Positions 34,332 to 41,534 of a stretch of DNA of 41,534 nt are shown here, piece by piece. Position 1 is the stretch's first letter. The number at the start of each line of letters is the position of its first letter. This DNA is from an uncultured Propionimicrobium sp. (GTDB taxonomy: Bacteria; Actinomycetota; Actinomycetes; Propionibacteriales; Propionibacteriaceae): positions 1 to 41,534 of the forward strand of contig CAMIGX010000015.1 of NCBI GenBank assembly GCA_946221385.1, read 5' to 3'. The notes beneath the pieces were generated by a model. The model was not told the DNA's origin. It ran no database searches and worked only from the letters and a program-made list of their open reading frames with translations. Made by a program: the position numbers and the translations under genes.

Positions 34332-36419
34332 TCACTTGCCAGCCTCGACCATCCCGCGCAGTTCCTTTTTCAAGTCAGCGATCTCGTCGCGCAGGCGGGC
34401 CGCGAGCTCAAATTGCAGCTCTTCAGCGGCTGTGTGCATCTGTTCGGTCAACTCAGCGATCAGATCAGCGAGCTCATTAGCGGGCAGATTCGACGGATCC
34501 AGATCCCGCTTGAGTTCGGTACCGGCTGGCAGCGGCGATTTCCGTTTACCTCCGGCGCGCGCCACCAGCGCGTCGGTGTCTGCGTCCTCACGAGCCAGCA
34601 AGTCGGTGATGTCAGCGATCTTTTTACGCAGCGGCTGCGGATCGATGCCGTGCTCTTGGTTGTAGGCGATCTGCTTGGCGCGGCGACGATTCGTCTCATC
34701 AATCGCGATCTGCATCGACGGGGTGATGGTGTCGGCGTACATATGCACCTGACCCGAAACATTTCGCGCCGCACGACCGATCGTCTGGATCAACGACCGT
34801 TCAGATCGCAGGAAGCCTTCCTTGTCGGCGTCCAAGATCGACACCAGAGACACCTCAGGCAGGTCAAGACCCTCACGCAGCAGGTTGATGCCGACCAGAA
34901 CGTCGTATTCGCCCATCCGCAGTTCCCGCAGCAAAGTCACGCGCTGCAAGGTGTCGACCTCTGAGTGCAGATATCGCGTCCGCACCCCGTGTTCCATCAG
35001 ATAATCGGTGAGATCCTCGGCCATCTTCTTGGTCAAGGTCGTGACCAAGACTCGCTCGTCACGTTCGGCGCGGATCTGAATCTGCTCCATGAGGTCGTCA
35101 ATCTGCCCCTTGGTCGGCCGAATGATGATCTCCGGATCGACCAGGCCGGTCGGACGGATCAGCTGCTCAACCACCTCGCCGTCGGCTTTGGCCATCTCAT
35201 ACGGCCCCGGTGTCGCAGACGAATAGACCGTCTGGCCAATTCGTTCAGTGAACTCCTCGAAGCGCAGCGGACGATTATCGACCGCGCTCGGCAGCCGGAA
35301 GCCATGCTCGACCAGCGTGCGTTTACGGCTCATGTCGCCCTCATACATGCCGCCGATTTGCGGCACGGTGACGTGCGACTCGTCAATGACCAGGACGAAA
35401 TCCTCGGGGAAATAGTCGAGTAGACAGTTCGGCGGGGTGCCAGGGCCGCGGCCGTCAATATGCCGCGAATAGTTCTCGATGCCCGCGCAGGTGCCGATCT
35501 GCCGCATCATTTCGATGTCATAGGTGGTGCGCATTCGCAGTCGCTGCGCCTCCAACAGCTTGTGCTGGGTCTCCAGTTCGTCCAGCCGATCGGCCAGCTC
35601 TAGCTCAATGCCCCGGATAGCTCTTTCCATGCGCTCGGCGCCAGCGACATAGTGGCTGGCAGGGAAGATATACATCTCTTCGTCTTCGCTCAAGATTTCG
35701 CCGGTCAGCGGATGCAGCGTCGAAATCGCCTCAATTTCGTCGCCGAAGAACTCCAACCGGACGGCGTTCTCCTCGTACATCGGGAAGACCTCGAGAGTGT
35801 CACCACGCACCCGGAAAGTGCCGCGTGTGCCGGCTAGATCATTGCGGGCATATTGCATTTCGACCAATTTGCGCAGCAACGCATTGCGTTCCCACTCTTG
35901 GCCGACTCGAACCCGCAGCATCCGGTCAACATATTCCTGCGGGGTACCCAGACCGTAGATCGCCGAGACGGTCGCGACGACGATGACGTCACGCCTAGTC
36001 AGCAGCGAGTTCGTCGCGCTATGCCGGAGTCGCTCGACCTCTTCGTTGAGCGAAGAATCCTTCTCGATATAGGTATCGGACTGCGGAATATAGGCCTCTG
36101 GTTGGTAATAGTCGTAATAGCTGACGAAATACTCGACGGCATTATTCGGGAAGAATTGTCGAAGCTCGGTGGCATATTGGGCAGCCAGCGTCTTATTTGG
36201 CTGCATGACCAACATCGGCCGTTGCAGTCGCTCAGCGAGCCAGGCGATCGTCGCGGTCTTGCCGGTGCCTGTCGCACCCAACAAGATGACGTCATTGGCC
36301 CCAGCTTTGATTTGTCGCTCCAACGCGTCAATCGCCGCTGGCTGATCGCCGGCCGGCGCGAACTCTGAGTGCACCACGAATGGCGCTACTCGGCGTTGGA
36401 TATCACTGACTGGACGCAT
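34332..36419 (-). CDS. uvrB: Excinuclease ABC subunit B
   Basis: A 695-residue helicase-like protein that verifies damage and recruits UvrC. Seen: Walker A G-A-T-G-T-G-K-T (48-55), the beta-hairpin Y-Y-D-Y-Y-Q-P-E-A-Y (~100-110), the DEAD-like V-I-D-E-S-H, T-I-G-R-A-A-R (motif VI) and a C-terminal UVR motif (E-L-Q-F-E-L-A-A-R-L-R-D-E-I) that contacts UvrC. It lies upstream of the terC riboswitch on the same strand with ~60 bp between, so read-through from uvrB could enter the riboswitch. Confidence 0.97.
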   Translation of the reverse strand: MRPVSDIQRRVAPFVVHSEFAPAGDQPAAIDALERQIKAGANDVILLGATGTGKTATIAWLAERLQRPMLVMQPNKTLAAQYATELRQFFPNNAVEYFVSYYDYYQPEAYIPQSDTYIEKDSSLNEEVERLRHSATNSLLTRRDVIVVATVSAIYGLGTPQEYVDRMLRVRVGQEWERNALLRKLVEMQYARNDLAGTRGTFRVRGDTLEVFPMYEENAVRLEFFGDEIEAISTLHPLTGEILSEDEEMYIFPASHYVAGAERMERAIRGIELELADRLDELETQHKLLEAQRLRMRTTYDIEMMRQIGTCAGIENYSRHIDGRGPGTPPNCLLDYFPEDFVLVIDESHVTVPQIGGMYEGDMSRKRTLVEHGFRLPSAVDNRPLRFEEFTERIGQTVYSSATPGPYEMAKADGEVVEQLIRPTGLVDPEIIIRPTKGQIDDLMEQIQIRAERDERVLVTTLTKKMAEDLTDYLMEHGVRTRYLHSEVDTLQRVTLLRELRMGEYDVLVGINLLREGLDLPEVSLVSILDADKEGFLRSERSLIQTIGRAARNVSGQVHMYADTITPSMQIAIDETNRRRAKQIAYNQEHGIDPQPLRKKIADITDLLAREDADTDALVARAGGKRKSPLPAGTELKRDLDPSNLPANELADLIAELTEQMHTAAEELQFELAARLRDEIADLKKELRGMVEAGK

Positions 36420-36471
36420 GTCCCAAGCCTAGGCGGCAGCTGTGACAAAAGATCCGTCGCCGATTACGCCC

Positions 36472-37086
36472 TCAGCCGAGCTTGCGGTCGCGCAGCTGAG
36501 TCAATCGTCGCCACAAGTCATCGACCTGAGCCAACGTGGCGTCGATGCTCCCCGCATTATCAATGACGAAATCAGCCGCAGCGAGTCGCTCAGCCCGGCT
36601 AGCTTGGGACGCAATCCGCGCCTGCGCTTCAGACCTGCTGAATCCATTACGCGCCATCAACCGTGCCAATTGGACGTCTTGCGGAACATCGACGACGATC
36701 AGCGCATCGAAGTCATCTTGCTGACCGGTCTCCACCAGCAAGGGGATCATTTGCACCACTATCGCGTCCGCCGGGGCCGCTGCGGCAAGGTCACGGGCGG
36801 CCTGCCGGACCAGTGGATGGACGATGTCGTTGAGTTGCCGGCGGGCTAGTTCATCAGCGAAGACGATCTGTCCTAGCCGGCGGCGATCCAGACTCCCATC
36901 AGCAGCCAGCACCCGCGTCCCGAAGGCGTCGACGATCTGGCTCAGTCCAGCTGTTCCTACCTCGACGACGTCGCGAGCCAGCTGATCATGATCGATGACC
37001 CGCGCCCCCAACTGAGCTAAGCGGCCACCCACTAGCGATTTACCTGACGCAATGCCGCCGGTCAGACCAATCTCCACAGCAGCCAT
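36472..37086 (-). CDS. coaE: Dephospho-CoA kinase
   Basis: A 204-residue kinase for the last step of coenzyme A synthesis. Seen: the P-loop G-L-T-G-G-I-A-S-G-K-S (7-17), D-H-D-Q-L-A-R, H-P-L-V-R, and L-M-A-R-N-G-F-S-R-S-E-A-x-x-R as the lid. AGGAG stands four bases before the ATG. It lies between rpsA and uvrB, the usual actinobacterial order. Confidence 0.95.
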   Translation of the reverse strand: MAAVEIGLTGGIASGKSLVGGRLAQLGARVIDHDQLARDVVEVGTAGLSQIVDAFGTRVLAADGSLDRRRLGQIVFADELARRQLNDIVHPLVRQAARDLAAAAPADAIVVQMIPLLVETGQQDDFDALIVVDVPQDVQLARLMARNGFSRSEAQARIASQASRAERLAAADFVIDNAGSIDATLAQVDDLWRRLTQLRDRKLG

Positions 37087-37167
37087 TCAACTCCTAGCGT
37101 GAGCCACCAGATCCGCGGTTTGGACCCGTCTGTTGACGATATCTCGCCTGGCCGCGAATCTGGGACG

Positions 37168-37214
37168 AAAATCGTCAGTGCCCCGGGACAATCTCCCAGG
37201 GCACTGACGATTTT
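37168..37214 (-). terminator. Strong terminator after rpsA (usable from both sides)
   Basis: A perfect 15-bp inverted repeat (37168-37182 with 37200-37214), extended by four more pairs around one mismatch. It is flanked by AAAA and TTTT, so either strand ends in U residues. It lies 32 bp beyond the rpsA stop and should insulate coaE. Confidence 0.9.
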
Positions 37215-37245
37215 GATGAATTATGCGCTAGCTAGCGAACTGTGC

Positions 37246-38694
37246 TCAGTTGCCGCCAGACAGCTTGTCACGCAACGCCTGCAGGGCTTCGTCAGAAGCC
37301 AGCGAACCTTCTTCGTCAGCAGAGCTCGAGGTGTACTCGGTCGCCTGACCGGCTTCCACTGCAGCCTCCGCCTCGACGCTTTCGGCTTCGGCAGCCTGCT
37401 TCTTGAGCGCCATCCAACGAGCCTGAGCCTCGGCGTACTGGGCTTCCCAGGCAGCCTGCTGCTCCTCGTAGCCTTCCTTCCACTCGTTGGTCTCCGGATC
37501 GAAGCCCTCGGGGTAGATGTAATTGCCCTGCTCGTCGTAGCTGGCGGTCATACCGTACAGCGACGGATCGAAGTCGTCAGCCTGAATGTCGACGTCCTCG
37601 TTGGCCTGCTTGAGCGACAGCGAGATGCGGCGACGCTCCAAGTCGATGTCGATGATCTTGACCATCACCGAATCTCCGACAGCGACGACCTGCTCGGGGA
37701 TCTCCACGTGGCGCTCGGCCAGCTCGGAGACGTGCACCAGGCCCTCGATGCCGTCCTCGACACGCACGAACGCGCCGAAGGGCACCAGCTTGGTGACCTC
37801 ACCCGGCACGATCTCACCGATCTGATTGGTGCGGGCGAAACGCTGCCACGGATCTTCCTGGGTCGCCTTCAGCGACAGCGAGACACGCTCGCGGTCCATG
37901 TCGACGTCCAAGACCTCGACGGTGACCGGGGTGCCGACCTCGACGACCTCGGACGGGTGATCGATGTGCTTCCAGCTCAACTCGGAGACGTGCACCAGGC
38001 CGTCCACGCCGCCCAGGTCGACGAAAGCACCGAAGTTGACGATCGAGGAAACGACACCCTTGCGGATCTGGCCCTTCTGCAACTGGTTGAGGAAAGTGCT
38101 GCGGACCTCAGACTGAGTCTGCTCGAGCCAAGCGCGACGCGACAGCACCACATTGTTGCGGTTCTTGTCGAGTTCGATGATCTTGGCCTCGATCTCCTGG
38201 CCAACGTAGGGCTGCAGATCGCGGACGCGGCGCATCTCGATCAGCGACGCGGGCAGGAAGCCGCGCAGGCCGATGTCGACGATCAAGCCGCCCTTGACGA
38301 CCTCGATGACGGTACCGGAGACGACGCCGTCTTCTTCCTTGACCTTCTCGATCGTGCCCCAGGCGCGCTCGTACTGGGCGCGCTTCTTGGACAGAATCAG
38401 TCGACCTTCTTTGTCCTCTTTTTGCTGGACGAGAGCTTCGACCTCGTCGCCGATCTCGACCACGTCAAAGGGGTCGACGTCGTGCTTGATGGAAAGCTCT
38501 TTGGAGGGGATGACGCCTTCGGTCTTGTAACCGATGTCGAGCAGGACTTCGTCCCGATCGATCTTGACGACGGTGCCAGTGACGAGGTCACCGTCGTTGA
38601 AGTATTTGATGGTGGAATCAACCGCGGCCTCGAAGGCCTCCGGGGTTCCGATGTCGTCGACTGCGACCTGTGAGGCCTCAATGGAGGAGGTCAT
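37246..38694 (-). CDS. rpsA: 30S ribosomal protein S1
   Basis: A 482-residue S1 with four S1/OB domains (about residues 35-105, 120-190, 205-280 and 290-365). Typical strands are G-D-L-V-T-G-T-V, V-V-K-G-G-L-I-V-D-I-G-L-R-G-F, V-N-F-G-A-F-V-D-L-G-G-V-D-G-L-V-H and V-P-F-G-A-F-V-R-V-E-D-G-I-E-G-L-V-H. A ~110-residue Glu/Ala-rich tail follows. It binds mRNA and helps initiation on structured messages. The ATG has only a distant GGAG, in line with S1 genes that use long structured leaders and self-control. Confidence 0.97.
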   Translation of the reverse strand: MTSSIEASQVAVDDIGTPEAFEAAVDSTIKYFNDGDLVTGTVVKIDRDEVLLDIGYKTEGVIPSKELSIKHDVDPFDVVEIGDEVEALVQQKEDKEGRLILSKKRAQYERAWGTIEKVKEEDGVVSGTVIEVVKGGLIVDIGLRGFLPASLIEMRRVRDLQPYVGQEIEAKIIELDKNRNNVVLSRRAWLEQTQSEVRSTFLNQLQKGQIRKGVVSSIVNFGAFVDLGGVDGLVHVSELSWKHIDHPSEVVEVGTPVTVEVLDVDMDRERVSLSLKATQEDPWQRFARTNQIGEIVPGEVTKLVPFGAFVRVEDGIEGLVHVSELAERHVEIPEQVVAVGDSVMVKIIDIDLERRRISLSLKQANEDVDIQADDFDPSLYGMTASYDEQGNYIYPEGFDPETNEWKEGYEEQQAAWEAQYAEAQARWMALKKQAAEAESVEAEAAVEAGQATEYTSSSADEEGSLASDEALQALRDKLSGGN

Positions 38695-39200
38695 ATGTAG
38701 TAGGGCTCCGATTTTGGACTATGTGGTTTGGCACAAGGTGATGGGCGCAAGGTGCTCTTCGAGGCTGCTCGATATGCTGCCTAGCCAGGCTCACGTCGAC
38801 GCCGCATGACATGTCAGATTCGACAGGCATGTCTTTGACGCAACCACCGCTCAAGGCTTGGACGAGTCAACTGCGGCCGTCATGCAGCACGGCCAGGACT
38901 CAACAAGTCCGACGACGAGGGTTCGACGGTGAAAGCCGAGGGCAAGGCACCACGTACGTCGTCACTAGGTCCGGACGGACGCAGAACACAATGCCTAATA
39001 ATGCTATCTAGGCCTGCCGCGAGGGTCAATTGCGTCAGCTGGGCAGCTAGCGCACTAGGCCAGTCGGATCAGCCAAGCGCCCACCGATCGGCCGCACTAA
39101 TCTGGGCTGCCGCCTAGTGTCGTACGGCACGGTCTTCTTGGTCTGCTCTGCTAAATTCCTGGACAGTGCGCGCCGTGCGCCATTTCGTTTGGGGTAGATC
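38695..39200. other. 506-bp intergenic region between rpsA and sortase gene
   Basis: No gene supported: the short frames here have no ribosome-binding sites or recognisable products. The minus strand holds the rpsA promoter and a leader of about 300 nt. Small inverted repeats are present (GACATGTC around 38815; CGGCCGTCATGCAGCACGGCC near 38875). The plus strand should hold the sortase promoter, not identified. Confidence 0.6.
39001..39029 (-). promoter_or_regulatory. Predicted rpsA promoter
   Basis: Minus-strand TTGACC (39024-39029) and TAGCAT (39001-39006) are separated by 17 bp, a good fit to a housekeeping sigma promoter. Transcription would begin near 38994, giving a ~300-nt leader before the rpsA start. 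Confidence 0.5.
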
Positions 39201-39863
39201 GTGGAAAAACGCCGTAACAATCGATTGATCATGAGCGCCATTGTGCTGGTCTTGCTGCTCACGGTCGGCTTGGTCTTCCTCAATTATCGCAACAAGCACG
39301 ACGTGCACAGCCCGGCCGCGACGTCGACGATCACCCAGTCTGCGCCGAGCTCCGAGTCGCCGGCTCCCGTGCCGCCACCACCTGGCTGCCCAGACAAACC
39401 CGCTGAGGTCACCCATCCCACCAAATTCGAAGTAATGGGCAAAGACCAGACCTTCAAAGTCATCTCGGTTGGGCTAGTTGACGGCGCTGCTGAGGCTCCG
39501 CCGCCAAATGAGGGCTACACCATCGCTTGGTGGGAAGACGGCCCCAAGATCGGCTCGCAGCAGGGCAAAGTCGTGCTCAGCTCGCACACCTTCCAGTACG
39601 GCGGCGCGCTTGGCAATGATCTGAATAACGGCGCTTGGGACAAAGGCCAGATCATCAAGATCAGTGACGACGCAGGTAACGCGGCTTGCTATACCTATGC
39701 CGACAAGCTGCACATCAAGGTTGCTGACTATGACCCAGATTCAGACATCCTCTACGACCACGAAGACCCAAGGCCGCGCTTCGCCTTGGTGGTCTGCTCG
39801 GATTACACGCTGCGCGGCGAAGCCCTGGGTCGGATGATCTATTACGCCGATCTGATCAAGTGA
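39201..39863 (+). CDS. Sortase, class F/E-like
   Basis: A 220-residue membrane-anchored transpeptidase. It has a basic N-terminus, a single transmembrane segment (about residues 11-28), a Ser/Pro-rich linker (~37-62), then a sortase beta-barrel. Catalytic candidates in the right order and spacing are His129 in S-S-H-T-F-Q-Y-G-G-A-L-G-N, Cys199 in L-V-V-C-S-D-Y and Arg211 in R-M-I-Y-Y-A-D. Such enzymes attach sorting-signal proteins to the cell wall. GTG start. No neighbouring protein with a sorting signal is in the window, so its substrates are unknown. Confidence 0.85.
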   Translation: MEKRRNNRLIMSAIVLVLLLTVGLVFLNYRNKHDVHSPAATSTITQSAPSSESPAPVPPPPGCPDKPAEVTHPTKFEVMGKDQTFKVISVGLVDGAAEAPPPNEGYTIAWWEDGPKIGSQQGKVVLSSHTFQYGGALGNDLNNGAWDKGQIIKISDDAGNAACYTYADKLHIKVADYDPDSDILYDHEDPRPRFALVVCSDYTLRGEALGRMIYYADLIK

Positions 39864-39963
39864 ATGCTGACGGTGCACCCAGCACTTGATAGCGGCTCGC
39901 TGACGTCACCTATCTTGCGGTGGTCAGCAGCCTCATCAGCTGATGTCATGGCGAGGGCAGCGA

Positions 39964-41534
39964 TCAGTGCGCTGCGGCATGCCAGCTAGGACCATAACCG
40001 AGCGACACTTCCAGCGGTACACTCAACGTCGCTGCCGTCGTCATCTGGTCACGCACCAGCTGTTCGACTCGTTCACGTTCGTCCGCGGTCACTTCCAGCA
40101 CGAGCTCGTCATGGACTTGCAGCAACATCCGTGACTTGAACCCGCCGGCGGTGAGCGCTTCGTCGACGCGCAGCATCGCGACCTTGATGATGTCAGCTGC
40201 GGTGCCCTGGATGGGCGCATTCAGGGCCATTCGTTCAGCCATTTCACGACGCTGCCGCACCGAGGAGTTCAAGTCGGGCAGATAGCGACGCCGACCCAGC
40301 AGCGTTTCGGTATAGCCGGTACGCCGAGCGGTCGCGACGACGGAGTCGAGATAGTCGCGGACATTGGCGAAGGTGGCGAAATAGTCGTCCATCAGTTCTT
40401 TGGCGACCGACACCGAAACTCCTAGTCGGGTCGATAATCCATAGGCGCTCAGACCATAGGCAAGACCGTAATTCATCTGCTTGACGCCGGCCCGCATCGC
40501 GGGGGTGACGTCATCTGGGTCGACGTCATAGACCCGGGAGGCGGTCACGGTGTGGAAGTCGACGCCAGATCGGAAGGCCTCAATCAACTGTTCATCGCCT
40601 GAGACCTCGGCCATGACGCGCATCTCGATTTGGGAATAGTCAGCGCTCAGCAGCCCGTCGAAGCCGTCCCCAACGACGAACGCATCGCGGATCCTGATGC
40701 CGGCATCGGTGCGAATCGGAATGTTCTGCAGATTCGGTTCGACGCTGGACAGCCGGCCGGTCGCGGCGACGGTCTGCAGATAGGTGGTGTGAATGCGGCC
40801 GTCATCTTGGACGGCCTTGAGCAGCCCGTCGACGGTCTGCCGCAGCCGGATCGCGTCCCGATGCGCCAGCAGCGCCGCCAGGAATGGGTGCTCGGTGCGG
40901 GCATAGAGATTCTCGATCGCTTCCGCGTCGGTGGTGTAGCCAGATTTGATCTTCTTAGTCTTCGGCAGCCCGAGTTCGTCGAAGAGCGCGACCTGCAGCT
41001 GCTTGGGTGAGCCCAGATTTACCTCGTGGCCGAGCGCCGCGTAGGCGTCTTGCTCGGCCTGCCGGACCCGGTCATCGAAATCCGATCGCAGATCATTCAA
41101 GACATCCAGATCTGCAGCGATCCCGACCCGCTCCATCTTCGCCAACACCCGCGCCAACGGCTGCTCGATGTCAGTCAACAATTCTCGTTGCCCAAGCTCG
41201 GCTAGTTCATCGAGCAGCTGCTGGCCCAGATCGACGACGGCCTTAGCCCGCACCATCGCGTCACTGCTGGCCTGTTCGCTGGCTGCTTCGTCATCGATTT
41301 CAAAATCGAACGCGGCTTGGGCCGGTTCGTCAGCTGGGGCGTCACCGGCCCGCAGTTCTCGTTTCAGGTGACGGATCGCCAGATCTCCAAGATCGAAACT
41401 GCGCTGGTCAGGACGCAACAAATAGGCCGCCAACTCGGTATCGCAAGCCAAGCCAGCCGACTCCCAGCCGCGCTGCCAAGCCGCCAGCAGCGGACCTTTA
41501 ACGCCATGCACGAATTTCTGCGGCGTCGGTACAG
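39964..41534 (-). CDS. polA: DNA polymerase I (3' part, cut by window end)
   Basis: The frame continues past the window edge: upstream codons give P-T-P-Q-K-F-V-H-G-V-K-G-P, as in PolA exonuclease-like domains, so the GTG at 41511 is internal. The visible ~520 residues hold the degenerate 3'-5' exonuclease region and the full polymerase domain. Motif A is D-Y-S-Q-I-E-M-R-V, the O-helix R-A-G-V-K-Q-M-N-Y-G-L-A-Y-G, and motif C V-H-D-E. The function is gap filling in repair and Okazaki fragment processing. The 5'-nuclease domain lies outside the window. Confidence 0.96.
   Translation of the reverse strand, partial: VPTPQKFVHGVKGPLLAAWQRGWESAGLACDTELAAYLLRPDQRSFDLGDLAIRHLKRELRAGDAPADEPAQAAFDFEIDDEAASEQASSDAMVRAKAVVDLGQQLLDELAELGQRELLTDIEQPLARVLAKMERVGIAADLDVLNDLRSDFDDRVRQAEQDAYAALGHEVNLGSPKQLQVALFDELGLPKTKKIKSGYTTDAEAIENLYARTEHPFLAALLAHRDAIRLRQTVDGLLKAVQDDGRIHTTYLQTVAATGRLSSVEPNLQNIPIRTDAGIRIRDAFVVGDGFDGLLSADYSQIEMRVMAEVSGDEQLIEAFRSGVDFHTVTASRVYDVDPDDVTPAMRAGVKQMNYGLAYGLSAYGLSTRLGVSVSVAKELMDDYFATFANVRDYLDSVVATARRTGYTETLLGRRRYLPDLNSSVRQRREMAERMALNAPIQGTAADIIKVAMLRVDEALTAGGFKSRMLLQVHDELVLEVTADERERVEQLVRDQMTTAATLSVPLEVSLGYGPSWHAAAH

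Noticed and set aside
37099..38673. Long plus-strand frame opposite rpsA
   Set aside because: A high-GC shadow frame: low-complexity Leu/Asp/Val-rich translation complementary to the S1 domains, with no ribosome-binding site.

Overview
The window is a piece of a high-GC Gram-positive (Actinomycetota) chromosome. The evidence is RbpA, OpcA, WhiA, a mycothiol-dependent maleylpyruvate isomerase-like protein, an actinobacterial PolA, and the order zwf-opcA-pgl / secG-tpiA-pgk-gap / whiA-yvcK-rapZ / uvrC-uvrA. The gene set and order would suit Propionibacteriales (Propionibacteriaceae), but that assignment is inference. No tRNA, rRNA, CRISPR array, transposase or integrase was found.

Left part (1-9.3 kb), accessory. 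Two copies of an unusual cassette lie on the + strand. Cassette A (1-1529) is cut by the window edge and decayed. It holds one intact lipoprotein gene, a lipoprotein remnant and a nonsense-mutated 'EspG-like' gene. A scar follows (1598-2106), in which the first ~57 codons of a gluconokinase-like gene run directly into the 3' third of a malG-type ABC permease. Cassette B (2317-6316) is complete: an EspC/WXG100-like small protein, a second small helical protein, a GHSQG serine alpha/beta hydrolase, two near-duplicate lipoproteins plus a third remnant, and a ~254-aa EspG-like protein. Beyond it, an S33 peptidase and a frameshifted unknown gene diverge from start codons only 16 bp apart.

Central metabolism (9.4-19.5 kb). 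Gluconokinase, transaldolase, glucose-6-phosphate dehydrogenase, OpcA and 6-phosphogluconolactonase form a pentose-phosphate cluster on +. It converges on a - strand block: gap, pgk, tpiA, secG, rbpA. A strong intrinsic terminator lies between gap and pgk, and a GC-rich hairpin follows tpiA.

whiA-yvcK-rapZ and uvrC-uvrA (19.7-31.1 kb, - strand). These genes are usually contiguous in actinobacteria. Here a third cassette, C (22780-26042, + strand, visibly AT-richer), sits between rapZ and uvrC with the same gene order as B but a single lipoprotein. B and C share an identical 16-bp sequence containing a perfect DnaA-box 9-mer upstream of their first genes.

Right part (31-41.5 kb). It holds a mycothiol-dependent isomerase-like protein, a metallo-beta-lactamase-fold hydrolase, a TerC-family membrane protein preceded by a clear yybP-ykoY (Mn2+) riboswitch, uvrB, coaE, rpsA with a long leader, a class F/E-like sortase, and the 3' part of polA, cut by the window end.

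The candidate new system is the repeated cassette. Its parts look like an orphan type VII (ESX) effector module: EspC/WXG100-like partners, a secreted lipase/esterase-like effector, one to three surface lipoproteins that could be immunity proteins, and an EspG-like chaperone. No ESX secretion machinery is in the window, so this reading is inference from sequence features and gene order.
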